DNA of 46,488 bases, taken from the NCBI GenBank assembly GCA_946407495.1, contig CAMJOB010000001.1:73549-120036 (forward strand), in the 5' to 3' direction. Below are positions 12,255-22,985 of this stretch, one piece after another. The notes beneath the pieces are model-generated. The model was not told where the DNA came from and made no database searches. It saw only the letters and a list, made by a program, of their open reading frames with translations. A program made the translations under genes and the position numbers. Origin of the DNA: an uncultured Bacillota bacterium (GTDB lineage Bacteria; Bacillota_I; Bacilli_A; RF39; UBA660). Position 1 is the first letter of the stretch; every line of letters starts with the position of its first letter.

Positions 12255-15200
12255 GATATTGATGCTGTATCTATTGCAGCATATGATATTGATAAGAGCG
12301 GTAGACTTCCACTTTGGTCTCCTTATGCAGATTTAAGTTCTTTATAGAATATTAACGATTCTATGAAACTACCTTTCCCAACTGGAAAGAATGTAGAACT
12401 TAAAGATATATCAGAAGACGCAACAGATGATGAAAAAGCAGAATTTAATTCTGATGCTCTAAACTACTTTGGCAATTTAATTAATAAATATTCTGATTTA
12501 TTTAATTTTAGAACAAGAAAAAACACTTCACATATTTACTTAAAACAAAATCCTAATTTAACTTTATTATCTGAATTTATTAAAGAAGTTAATGAAAATG
12601 GACTTTATCAATTAAATGATAAATTAAATGAAAGATTATCTAAGGCTTTAAGAATGAAGAAGTGTAATTTTACAGAAGAATTTACATCAATAATTAATGA
12701 ACATAATAATTATCTTAGTAATGTAAGTAATAATAAATTAATTTCTATTGCTAAAAATTATTCTATGTATAAGATGTATAAGATTATTGATACAGCTGCA
12801 AATCTTACTCAAGCACAATCTTCTGTAGATGCTATGACGGGTCCTGTTAAAAATATTACTAAGAACTTTAAAGTTGGTAAACTTATTAATGAACGTACAC
12901 CTGGTAATGTATTTAATAAAGCAGAATCTATCGAAGATAACCAAGTTGGTAAAGATGGTATTAGTATCTGTGCCGTTGGTATGAAAACTTTCTTCGGATT
13001 AACAGAATATTTCAATTATGTTGTTAATAGACCTGTAATAGGAACCGATGAAGAACGTGAAGCAATTAGAAAACAAAAGGATAGAATTGCATTAGGAAGA
13101 AATAAAGAAATAAAAATCTATGTTCCTGGTGAAAAAGGAGCTAGAATTTATAAATATTTCGCTAATATAAATCCTAAGATAGGATCTGAATTATATGATA
13201 CATTATCTGAAACTTATGATGATTCTGATGCGGCTCTAGATTTGTCTGCTTTACTTTCACTTGCTACTGATAATGCTAAAGAGTTACAGTTAAGTAAATT
13301 AAACGCAGGCATTAAGACATTAGGAATGTATGTTTTTGGTGTTTCTATTGGAATGGATATAGAATCAGTATCTAAAATCATGACTTCTGATGTTGGTTTA
13401 TTATTAACAGATCTTACAAAGAGTAACGTATTCACAGGAGAAAAAGGTATATTCTCTATATCAAAAGTTTTCGATTATCTTGAAACAGGTCCTCGTGATA
13501 CGCTAAGTAAATATGATGAAACTAAAATTGTAAACAACAAAGTAGTTCCAAATTATATTGAATACTTATCTAAATCTTTAGGATTGAAATATGGAGTACA
13601 AAATTTGTCTCCTTATTATTTATTTGCTAAATTTGCTTGGGATAAATCAATAAATCTATATGATAAAATTGAAATACTCGAATCATTAAAAGGATTATAT
13701 AAATACGGAAATACTACAAAAGAAGTAGCCGTTGAAGATAAACAAAAATATAATCAACTTATTGATGAATTAGAAGAGTATATAAGACAAGTAAATATAG
13801 TTAAAGAAAATGAATGGACTTATAATTCATTAAAAACACTTTCTGAAGGTGCTGAGGAATTAAAAATATTAGGACAAATATTTGGTCTTAATAAAGGTTT
13901 ACCTACAAAACCAGAAGAAATAATTTCAAAAGTAATTGATTTAGAAAATGTAATTAGAAATAGAAATCAAGCTATAATAGATGCAAATCATAGAATAGCT
14001 GTTAGATTAAGTCTATTAGAAAATAAAGATGTTCCAAAAAAGGCAGAAAATGGATATGAGGCTTTCGATCTTGTTCGATTCTATACTGATGAAGAATACA
14101 GAAATCAATGTATTGAAAACTATGATAACGTAAAAGCATCTGTTAATGTTTTAGATGCAGTATTCACAGTTCCTCATTTTTCTGGTTATTTACAATCTTT
14201 AGTTGTAGCATATAAATCAAGTTTAGAAACAAGTAATAAGTTTAAAACCACTGTTGAAATAGGAACATATTTATTAGAAGAAGGTTTAGTTGGAAATACA
14301 AGTAAAGATAAACAAGATTTATTCAAAGGAATTGCTAATTATTATTCTGATTATGTAAGACGTAAATGGATGTTAAGAAATCTTCCATCTATTAAAATAC
14401 CAAAAGGTATAAAAAGTATAGCTAATGGAAAATTAATAGATGAAGAATGTGAAATTAAATTAGGAACTGCTTCTGGTGATGCTTCATTTAAGTATATTAT
14501 GGAAAATATAATTATACCTAATTTACAAAAAGGTTCACTTGGAGAAAATGGAACTACTAAAAATATTTCTGATAACAGATTTATTAAAGCGTTAACAGTT
14601 TCAATATTAACAAACACAGTTACTCACAATCCTATTATTAACTACACACTTCCTATTAATATGTTACCTTCTTCTGATGAAGAAAGAGGTGTATTTAATA
14701 GTTATAAATCAGAATTTAATAAACTTCAAGGATATTCATATAATCTTAATGGACAAAATATTCCATTAGTTGATTTATTCTATTATTATGGATTAATTGC
14801 TCATTACGGTAAGCAAGGACAACAATCATTAATGCCAATTTTTGAAAATCTACATGATAATCCTCAATATAAATTATCAGATTTTCATAAATTTGAGTCA
14901 TCTTTTGATGAAAAAGTTCCACTTGATCAACTTGAACTTTTCCCATATATACTTAAAGTTCAAAATCCTTATGCAGCAACAGGTAGATACATTTATACAC
15001 AAGATCCTGAAACACTTCACACTGAACTTTGGGAAAAATTAAATAGTAGATTTTATAGAGAAGATATTGAAGCTTTAGCAGCAAGTGAAAACATACCACC
15101 TGCAACAGCTTGGTATAGAATACAAAAATCTATGGGTGCTATAAATGGATATGCTAAAAAAGTAAATTTAATCATTAGAAATATAGATGTAAGTAATTAT

Positions 15201-15482
15201 TACATGGTTCCTAGTGATAGGCTTTTATCTGTTGAAAACGAAACTAGAAAGGAAACAATACGTATTGAAGATCATGTTGTTGGAGAAGTTAGATTTAATC
15301 CTATTGATTGGGATGTTAAGTCTCTTGAAGAAATTGGAATAAAACATGATTTATTAACAAAATATCCATAGTATTTGAGTAAAATGCCTACTAAGGAAAT
15401 AGATGGTAAAACAGTAGCAGATTTAGATTATTACGCTTCATTATATGAACAAGCATTAATGGAGGAATTAAGAACGTGTTAA
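12255..15482 (+). CDS. crAss-like phage RNA polymerase, exon 2
   Basis: Starts DIDAVSIAAYDIDKSGRLPLWSPYADLSSL(TAG)NINDSMKL...; TAG at 12345 and 15369 read through, TAA at 15480-15482. Confidence 0.87.
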
Positions 15483-15496
15483 GACCTTTTTAAGAA

Positions 15497-16555
15497 ATGG
15501 CATCATGTATAAATATTAATTCAGTAGAGTTCCAGACTTTAAAGTCGAAGTCTGGACTCTCTGATTTTGAATTACAAGCACAATGTAGAATGTTTTTAGA
15601 TAAATATGATAGATTTCCATATCTTGATGAATTACGAAATAGTAATTCTGAACCTTATCTAAAAGACGCACTTAAAATGACAGGAACTTCTGCTAAAATA
15701 AATAATATTTTAGAAGTGACAGGTACTGATAATATAGAAGAAGCAAATGTAGCACTTAATGATGAATTTAGAGATTTGGAAATAACTCTTGTTCCATTAA
15801 AAACATCTGCTCATGTAGAAATAGAACATAGACCATCCATCTATAATATTAAAGAAAAAGAAGTTATAGAAATGGATGATAATATAAATAGTACTGCTTT
15901 ATTAAATCAAACTATAGATAAATTAGCAAGACTATATGGAATTAATATTATTCCAACTAGTATTGCTGAATTAATGACAGAAGAATGGAACGGATTAGTT
16001 CCTGATGCTAAAAATACATCAGCTTTTGTATATAATGGAAATATTTATATTAATACAGATGTTGCTAATGTAGATGCTCCTTTACATGAAATGATGCATT
16101 TATTTTTAGGATCAATTCGTTTTACTAATCCTCAATTATATCAATCGTTATTGGATAAAACACAAAATTTTGAAGATTATCCTCTTTTAATAGAGCAATT
16201 TAAAGATAGAACTAGAAATGATATAAATGAAGAAATACTTGTTGAAGAGTTTTCTAAATATTTAACTGGATTTCCTTCTAAACTTAATGATTTAAATGAA
16301 TCAGATAGATATAATTTATTTTATGATTTAAATCGTGTATTTGATTCTGTCTTAATGGGAAACAGTAGTGTTAATTCTGTTAATACATCAGAATTAGGAT
16401 TTATGTCACTTAAAGATTTAGCAAAGAAAGTAAATTCTTCATTATTAGTTAATAAATTTAAAGGATCTCTTGATGATAACAGTTTACATCGTATTGAAAT
16501 GAATACTAAAGCTGCTTTAATGAGAGAGGGTAAATTGGAGGAATTTTGTTCATGA
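15497..16555 (+). CDS. Zincin-like metalloprotease-motif protein (putative)
   Basis: 352 aa ORF with DAPLHEMMHLFLGS (HExxH at 16085-16099); stop overlaps the next start. Confidence 0.65.
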   Translation: MASCININSVEFQTLKSKSGLSDFELQAQCRMFLDKYDRFPYLDELRNSNSEPYLKDALKMTGTSAKINNILEVTGTDNIEEANVALNDEFRDLEITLVPLKTSAHVEIEHRPSIYNIKEKEVIEMDDNINSTALLNQTIDKLARLYGINIIPTSIAELMTEEWNGLVPDAKNTSAFVYNGNIYINTDVANVDAPLHEMMHLFLGSIRFTNPQLYQSLLDKTQNFEDYPLLIEQFKDRTRNDINEEILVEEFSKYLTGFPSKLNDLNESDRYNLFYDLNRVFDSVLMGNSSVNSVNTSELGFMSLKDLAKKVNSSLLVNKFKGSLDDNSLHRIEMNTKAALMREGKLEEFCS

Positions 16556-19500
16556 ATTGTGTATATTTATTAGACGGACATCAATTTAATTCTGAAATTG
16601 AATTAGATGATTTTTTATTAGCAAAGAATTATTTAAGAAAATCTCTTGGTGATATAGTATTCCAGATTAATACACATCAAGCAGTTGTTTTAGATATATT
16701 ACAAAAAGAATCTGAAAAATCTGAGAAATTAGAAGCTGAATGGGATTATGCTCGTAATAATAGATTCATTGGAGACGAAAGAGACTCTTATAATTTCCGA
16801 GCACCTTATATTGGTGTAAATAGATTCTTATCTGGATTTAAAACTGAAGATGATGAACTTCTTTTCCCTGAATTTATACCTGATAATTATTGGGGAACAA
16901 ACGATAGAACTAAAGGAAGATTTGGTGATTGGGCAAAAGGTGAATTTAATGATGCTGAAAAAGAATTATTCTCACAAGTTGAAGGTTGGGATGTTAATAA
17001 TATGCCTAAAGTTTCAGATACCCATCAACAAGATCGTTTAAGAGGTTTAATAGAAAACAAATGGGAACATCAAGCATTAATTGGTGATGCTACTCACTCT
17101 GTTCTTGAATTATATTTTAGTAAACATGAATCATCTACTGATGATAATATTGTTTACATGAAAGACGCTCTTAAAAATGATCCTAATGTTTTAAATGAAT
17201 TTAGAAATAAATTATCTTCATTAACATATAAAAGAAAAGACGGAAGTTCAATTAAATTTAATGATTTAATGACAGATGCTCAGTTTATACAAGCACTTAA
17301 TAAGTGTAAAGAAATTGAACAAGCTGTTATTAATAAATTTGGAGATGATTGTCTTTTTTACCCTGAGTTTAAAATAACAGGTAAAATAGATACTAATGTT
17401 GCAAATGGTGTTGATACAGTAATGGGTATCATTGACTTACTTGTTATTGACAAAGAAGGAAATCCTCAAATTGTAGATTATAAAACATCTATTCACGATT
17501 ACGATCACTTCAATTCTGCTAAGAAATTAGCATATACTTATCAAACAGCTGTATATGGACGTCTTCTTGCAAAAGCTGGAATAAATATTAATAAAACAAA
17601 ATATTTAATTGTTCCTATACAAATTGCTGACTTTCAATATGAAGATGATGATAAATATACATTTACAGGATTTAATTTAAGAAACAATGTATTTGAAGAT
17701 ATTACTAATAGAATTTTGGACGATAATATTGAAACAAAACTTAATGAAGTAATTGATTATCAATATCAACCTGAATTATCAACAGATGATTTCTTACAAA
17801 ACGTTCAAGATACTATGGGTAAATGGTTCAAGAATTATTCACAATTTAAAACGTATAGTTATGAGGATGCTAAAAAATTATGTGAGGAAGCTAACGCATT
17901 TGAACCAGATGAAGCAGGTAATTTAGTATTCGTTCCGAAAGGAGCAAGAAAGAAAAATGCAGAAGAAATAAAAGTCGATGCTTCACTTCCTAATGCTGAA
18001 GATGAACTTGTTAAAAAAGTAGAAAAGTGGTTAAAAGATAGACCTAAATTTCGTGATAAATTAACACAAAATATTAAAAGACATCTTAAAACTGCTATTG
18101 AACATGAAACAGTAGAAGGTATTGAATTTACTGATAATATTGGTCAAGACTGGTTTGCTCGTATAATGGATAGATACGCTAATAAAAATTGGCAAGTTTG
18201 TGAAGGCGAAGCATTTAAGCCACTTGAAGCATTAGGTATTATAACATTATTTAATGCAAGAAATAGACAATATAATTTTGTAAAAATATCTACACAAAAC
18301 TTAAAACGACAATTTAATTTTGGCAACGGAAGAACTACATTAGGTGGTTGTTTTAAATCAGATTTGTATTTTAAATCAAATCCAGACTCTATGATGATGC
18401 AAGCAACATATGGTAATATAGAACTTATTGAAGCAATGCTTGCAATTAATCAGTTAAATAAATTAATTGATAAAGAAAATGCTTGTGTAGGTGACGTATT
18501 TGTTGCCGATCCTCAATTAGGTGTAGGTATTCAAGCTGGTTCTAATAAAGAACTATTTGATACATTTAATGAATTAGAAACAGTAAGTGGTACAGAAGGC
18601 AAAATTTCTATAGGAAATAATTTCAAATCTGGAGAAATTAAAATGGCAGCTAAAGTTCAATTAGCTAAAACAATGCTTTCTGATATAATGGTTAAAACTG
18701 AGTTAGAAGAATATTCTAAATTTAAAGATTTTAAGAGTTGTCAAAGTGCTTTAGATACTGCTATAGAAAGTAATGCTTCTATAGATGAAAAAATATCAGC
18801 ACTTCAAGATATTATTAAAAAACTTGAAACAACCGATAAAGGTAAAATCTTAAAGAATTATACTACTAATCAAGACCAATTATCTAAAGATCATGTAGCA
18901 TTATACAATCAATGTTTACTTGCTATTGCTGAACTTAAAGGTATTAACTTTAAACAACAATTACATGACCATGAAAACTGGTGTCAATCATTAATGGTTC
19001 ATAAAGAAGGACTTAGTGGTAATATGATTGATAACCCTGGTAACTTATCATCTGAAACACTTAATTCTGTAACAAAATTAGTAACAGAAGCTTATCAAAA
19101 CGTACGCGCTGATATACAAGAACCTGCTGCTAAAATGCGCGAATTAGTAGAAAAATTAAAAAAACGTAAAAACTTTGGATGGCTTAAAGAAAATACAACA
19201 GGTAATCAAGCATCTTTATACATTAATATGTATGAATTTGATAAAGATGGAGAAGTGTATTTTAAAGATCCTGATACAGATGATAGTTTATTACCAGAAG
19301 AAAAAGAATTTTTACAATATGTTCTTCCTATAATAAATGAAAATAGAGGATACGAAAAGAATAATCCTAAATATTATAGAATACCTCTTTGTGAAGGAGA
19401 CACTTCTGTAATTTCTGCAAAAGATGGACTTCTTGCAGCATTTAAAGATAGACTTAAAGGTTGGTTACCAAAAGAGGCTTGGAGAAGAGCAAAAGCATCT

Positions 19501-21345
19501 GTTGAAGGAATTTTTGATGATAAATTACAACAAGAATATAAAAGTTCTGAGTCTTTATTTGAAATGACTAATTATTTTGATTACGGAGAAGGAAAACTTC
19601 GTGATAAGATATTAGCTCGTAAAAGATATGAACTTAATCTTGAAACACTTTTCTTAAAACATACTTTTGCATATGATATGAAAAATCGTGTAAATGAAGT
19701 GTTCCCTATGATTAAAGCATCTATGATTAATCTTACAGTTCAAGGTTTTAATCAAAATGTAGAGGAAGGTTTCAAAAACGACCTTGAATATCTTGAAAAT
19801 TATGTTAAAAATAAGATTAAAAATGAATCAATTATTCCAGAAAAGTATAGACCTGCTGTTGCATTTTTAAATAAAATCAAACAAGCAGCATCTAAATTAG
19901 TTCTTGGCTTATCTCCTGTTCAAGCAATTTATCAGACAATACAAGGTATATGGCAAGACATATCATTAATAATCCGTAAGCCAGATGGAACTGATGCTTT
20001 TACATTATCTAATATGTTAGAGGCAGCTAAAATAGTTTATGGAGAATTAACTAATCCACAAGCCTATACAGATAAACCAACAATAATTGAAGAGTTTAAT
20101 AGACTTTATGGTGTCAATGATATGGATATGAATACATATATTGATAAAATAAAGACTGACCAAAACGGTATATTTAATTTCAATAACTTCTTATTTAAAT
20201 TTGCATCACGTCCAGACTATTATAACAGAATGACAATCTTTGTTGCTAAGATGATTAATGAAGGTTCTTATGAAGCACATAAAATTAATAGTAAAGGAGT
20301 ACTTGAATATGATTGTGCTTTAGATAAGAGATATAAAGCATTTTTTGATGATGATAGATCTAACCCAGCTGAATATGAAAAAGCTAAAATGCTTTACATT
20401 GCAGCTGCAAGACAATTTGAAAAAGAAAATGCTTTAAATCCAGATGGTAGTAAGTTTAAATTTGATTTATCAGAGAAAACAAAACTACCTCGTGCTTATA
20501 CAAACTTAGAGTCAGAATCAATGAAATCTTTAGGTGATACACTTTATGGTTATTATTCACATGAAAAGAAATCTATGATTCAATCAACACTTTGGGGTTC
20601 ATTATTCATGCAGTTTAAAACATTCTGGTCTGGTAAAAAGAATCAATATCTTGCACATGGTGGTGTAAAACTTGAAGGACGTTGGGTTCCTTATACTGAA
20701 AAAGATGAAAGTGGTAATACTATAAAATATTATTATCAAAAAGATGCAGAAGGCAACATATTATTTAATGAACCTCCTGTAAAAGAAGGAGATGAAAATG
20801 CTTCAACTGAACAAGTTGTTCGTTGGGAAGGTAATTGGAAAGAAGGAATTGTTTCTACTATATATACTTTATTAGGTAGTATGAAAAACGATGGAATCTC
20901 AGATGGATGGAGAAATATGTGGTATAATGAAGATTTAAATTTACGTACTGCATATCGTTCTAATATGAAACAATTAGGTTATGATTTAATAATGTTTATG
21001 CTTGTTGGAAACATCATAGCTGCAGCATTAGCAGGAGCTTATGATGATGAAAAGAAAAATTCAAGTGAAACCGATATGGGTGATGCACTTAAATTATCAG
21101 CATATAATATAGCAATTAAATCTGTTAAAAATTCATTCTTAGATTTTAACTTTATAGATACTATTGGAGATCCAGCTGTTAGTTGGACACCGTTTGCTTT
21201 CGAATATTTAGGAAAACAATATAGTAATGTTCACGAAACAATATTCGGAGATCAAAGCATTTATACCACAATTGGTAAATCAAATGCCTTATTCAACCAA
21301 TTTAAACCTGTATTCCATACACTTAAAGTTAATTCACAAGAGTAA
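16552..21345 (+). CDS. Giant phage protein with PD-(D/E)XK nuclease domain and C-terminal hydrophobic segment
   Basis: GDATHSVLELYF ... GIIDLLVIDKEGNPQIVDYKTS ... YQTAVYGRLL (RecB/Cas4-like nuclease core); hydrophobic DLIMFMLVGNIIAAALAG near the C-terminus. ATG at 16552 with GGAGG upstream preferred over TTG at 16546. Confidence 0.85.
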   Translation: MNCVYLLDGHQFNSEIELDDFLLAKNYLRKSLGDIVFQINTHQAVVLDILQKESEKSEKLEAEWDYARNNRFIGDERDSYNFRAPYIGVNRFLSGFKTEDDELLFPEFIPDNYWGTNDRTKGRFGDWAKGEFNDAEKELFSQVEGWDVNNMPKVSDTHQQDRLRGLIENKWEHQALIGDATHSVLELYFSKHESSTDDNIVYMKDALKNDPNVLNEFRNKLSSLTYKRKDGSSIKFNDLMTDAQFIQALNKCKEIEQAVINKFGDDCLFYPEFKITGKIDTNVANGVDTVMGIIDLLVIDKEGNPQIVDYKTSIHDYDHFNSAKKLAYTYQTAVYGRLLAKAGININKTKYLIVPIQIADFQYEDDDKYTFTGFNLRNNVFEDITNRILDDNIETKLNEVIDYQYQPELSTDDFLQNVQDTMGKWFKNYSQFKTYSYEDAKKLCEEANAFEPDEAGNLVFVPKGARKKNAEEIKVDASLPNAEDELVKKVEKWLKDRPKFRDKLTQNIKRHLKTAIEHETVEGIEFTDNIGQDWFARIMDRYANKNWQVCEGEAFKPLEALGIITLFNARNRQYNFVKISTQNLKRQFNFGNGRTTLGGCFKSDLYFKSNPDSMMMQATYGNIELIEAMLAINQLNKLIDKENACVGDVFVADPQLGVGIQAGSNKELFDTFNELETVSGTEGKISIGNNFKSGEIKMAAKVQLAKTMLSDIMVKTELEEYSKFKDFKSCQSALDTAIESNASIDEKISALQDIIKKLETTDKGKILKNYTTNQDQLSKDHVALYNQCLLAIAELKGINFKQQLHDHENWCQSLMVHKEGLSGNMIDNPGNLSSETLNSVTKLVTEAYQNVRADIQEPAAKMRELVEKLKKRKNFGWLKENTTGNQASLYINMYEFDKDGEVYFKDPDTDDSLLPEEKEFLQYVLPIINENRGYEKNNPKYYRIPLCEGDTSVISAKDGLLAAFKDRLKGWLPKEAWRRAKASVEGIFDDKLQQEYKSSESLFEMTNYFDYGEGKLRDKILARKRYELNLETLFLKHTFAYDMKNRVNEVFPMIKASMINLTVQGFNQNVEEGFKNDLEYLENYVKNKIKNESIIPEKYRPAVAFLNKIKQAASKLVLGLSPVQAIYQTIQGIWQDISLIIRKPDGTDAFTLSNMLEAAKIVYGELTNPQAYTDKPTIIEEFNRLYGVNDMDMNTYIDKIKTDQNGIFNFNNFLFKFASRPDYYNRMTIFVAKMINEGSYEAHKINSKGVLEYDCALDKRYKAFFDDDRSNPAEYEKAKMLYIAAARQFEKENALNPDGSKFKFDLSEKTKLPRAYTNLESESMKSLGDTLYGYYSHEKKSMIQSTLWGSLFMQFKTFWSGKKNQYLAHGGVKLEGRWVPYTEKDESGNTIKYYYQKDAEGNILFNEPPVKEGDENASTEQVVRWEGNWKEGIVSTIYTLLGSMKNDGISDGWRNMWYNEDLNLRTAYRSNMKQLGYDLIMFMLVGNIIAAALAGAYDDEKKNSSETDMGDALKLSAYNIAIKSVKNSFLDFNFIDTIGDPAVSWTPFAFEYLGKQYSNVHETIFGDQSIYTTIGKSNALFNQFKPVFHTLKVNSQE

Positions 21346-21351
21346 AAAAAT

Positions 21352-21393
21352 AAGGGCGACCTGACTGGAGTTTATCCAATCAAGTCGCCCTTT
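21352..21393 (-). terminator. Rho-independent terminator at convergent strand switch
   Basis: AAGGGCGACCTGACTGG / CCAATCAAGTCGCCCTT, ~17-bp stem, loop AGTTTAT. As minus-strand RNA the two imperfect positions are G-U wobbles and the stem is followed by UUAUUUUUUUAC; as plus-strand RNA they are A-C mismatches. Confidence 0.88.
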
Positions 21394-21398
21394 GTGTA

Positions 21399-21830
21399 TT
21401 ATTTCTTTCCGTAATCGTCAATTCTTAATTCATCTCTTTCTTTATCGTATTCTAAGATTAAATCTAAATATCTAGCAAATAGATCTTCAGGTAAATCAAA
21501 TAATGTACAAGGTAAAAGAATATCAGAAAATCCTTCATATTCTCTTTCTACATATTCTTCTATTTTTTCAAGTAAATCAAGTTCTAATTTCCAAGTAGGC
21601 ATATACTTTTTAATTACTCTAACATATTCTTTACCAATTTCCTGGAATCTAAAATCGTCTACAGATATATCTGTATCTTGATTAGTTCCACAACAAATAT
21701 GAATTGCTACAAAATCTGGAAATTTTTCTTTAAATTTAAGATAATTTTTATATTGAACATCAGTGAGTATAATTACATAAGGAATATCCATTTCGTCAGC
21801 CCAATTATAGGTTCCACTAGCTATATACAT
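21399..21830 (-). CDS. Hypothetical protein
   Basis: 143 aa ORF, first gene upstream of the terminator on the minus arm. Confidence 0.75.
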   Translation of the reverse strand: MYIASGTYNWADEMDIPYVIILTDVQYKNYLKFKEKFPDFVAIHICCGTNQDTDISVDDFRFQEIGKEYVRVIKKYMPTWKLELDLLEKIEEYVEREYEGFSDILLPCTLFDLPEDLFARYLDLILEYDKERDELRIDDYGKK

Positions 21831-21831
21831 A

Positions 21832-21948
21832 TTAATACCAAGAATTTAAAAATTTAACAGTAATTGTTCCTACTAAAGGAGGAATATCTAAATCTTTTAG
21901 AATTTGTTTATAAGATTCTGGAACAGAAGATTGAATTAAAAATTCCAT
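21832..21948 (-). CDS. Small hypothetical protein (MEFLIQSSVPESYKQILKDLDIPPLVGTITVKFLNSWY)
   Basis: 38 aa ORF below track cutoff; fills the gap, AATTATG start context. Confidence 0.5.
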   Translation of the reverse strand: MEFLIQSSVPESYKQILKDLDIPPLVGTITVKFLNSWY

Positions 21949-21950
21949 AA

Positions 21951-22985
21951 TTAAAATCCTAACTTCTTACGATTATCTTCAGCACCTGTTTCTTCGAAAT
22001 AGTTATAAATATCACAAAGAGCCATAGGTTTAGGAGTATCGTTTATATTAAACTTTTCAAATAAAGTTTTAACTCTATCTATTGTAAGTTTCTTAAATTC
22101 ATATCTTAATCTAAGTCTACCTTTACGAGTTAATGCTGTATCAATATTACTGTAATCAGTATTAAAAGTTAAAATAAATTTGATGTTTAAATCGTCTCCA
22201 TCTAATCCATCAGAGATATTAAGAAGCGTGTGAATAAAGTAATTATTAGATAAATTTCTTGACTTAATTAATTGTTCACAATCTTCTAATATTAAAATAG
22301 AATTTTTATTATAGTCCAAAAACCTATTAAACTTTACTGATGTAGAATCACCAAGTAAGGTCTTATCGAAATAAATAAAGTTTTTATCTCTATGTTTATT
22401 TATAAGATACCTAAGAAAATAAGATTTACCAGAACCAGGAATACCATGCATCAAAGCAATTCCAGATTTATCAGATTCTATGAAATTATCAAATTTTTCT
22501 ACAGGAAGATCTTCATTATAATTAATAAGAGCTTCATCAGTAATTCTTTCAATATTTATAGTTCGTGTTTCAATCTCTCCATTCTCAATTACAATTGCTT
22601 TTGAGATATTTTCAATTTTGTGTTCCTTTAAGACTAAACATTTCTTTATTCTTTCTGGAATTACTTTACTTGTAAGTTTTATTTGAGAATACGGAGATAA
22701 AACTCCATATTCTGTATATAAATCAGAATTGAAAAGATAACCGTCTTCTTTAAATTCTTCTACAAGTTTAAAGAATGATTGTTTTGGATCATAATCTTCT
22801 TTATGCGGAAATGGATTACAATAATCAAAATTATCATTCGTCGGATGGTAATTAAAATAAAATGGAATTGTATTATAAAACTTTCCAAAGATATAGTCGT
22901 CTTGTTGATCGCCATCCATGCGTACTAAATCTTTGTCAGTATAAATACTTAATATAAGTTTTTTAAGTCCTTCAATATCAATCAT
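21951..22985 (-). CDS. AAA+ ATPase
   Basis: Walker A GIPGSGKS, Walker B SILILEDCEQL, sensor-1-like FILTFNTD, arginine-rich TRKGRLRLRYEF. Confidence 0.9.
   Translation of the reverse strand: MIDIEGLKKLILSIYTDKDLVRMDGDQQDDYIFGKFYNTIPFYFNYHPTNDNFDYCNPFPHKEDYDPKQSFFKLVEEFKEDGYLFNSDLYTEYGVLSPYSQIKLTSKVIPERIKKCLVLKEHKIENISKAIVIENGEIETRTINIERITDEALINYNEDLPVEKFDNFIESDKSGIALMHGIPGSGKSYFLRYLINKHRDKNFIYFDKTLLGDSTSVKFNRFLDYNKNSILILEDCEQLIKSRNLSNNYFIHTLLNISDGLDGDDLNIKFILTFNTDYSNIDTALTRKGRLRLRYEFKKLTIDRVKTLFEKFNINDTPKPMALCDIYNYFEETGAEDNRKKLGF

Noticed and set aside
14842-17041. Plus-strand ORFs 14842-15042 and 16850-17041
   Set aside because: Out-of-frame overlaps of the RNAP and nuclease giant genes; low-complexity AT-driven composition.
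152-18326. Minus-strand ORFs in the plus arm (152-367, 5360-5572, 7537-7722, 8210-8410, 9349-9687, 12738-12944, 12809-13015, 13214-13435, 14351-14617, 14746-14946, 18144-18326)
   Set aside because: Antisense shadows of long plus-strand coding regions; no motif or start context.
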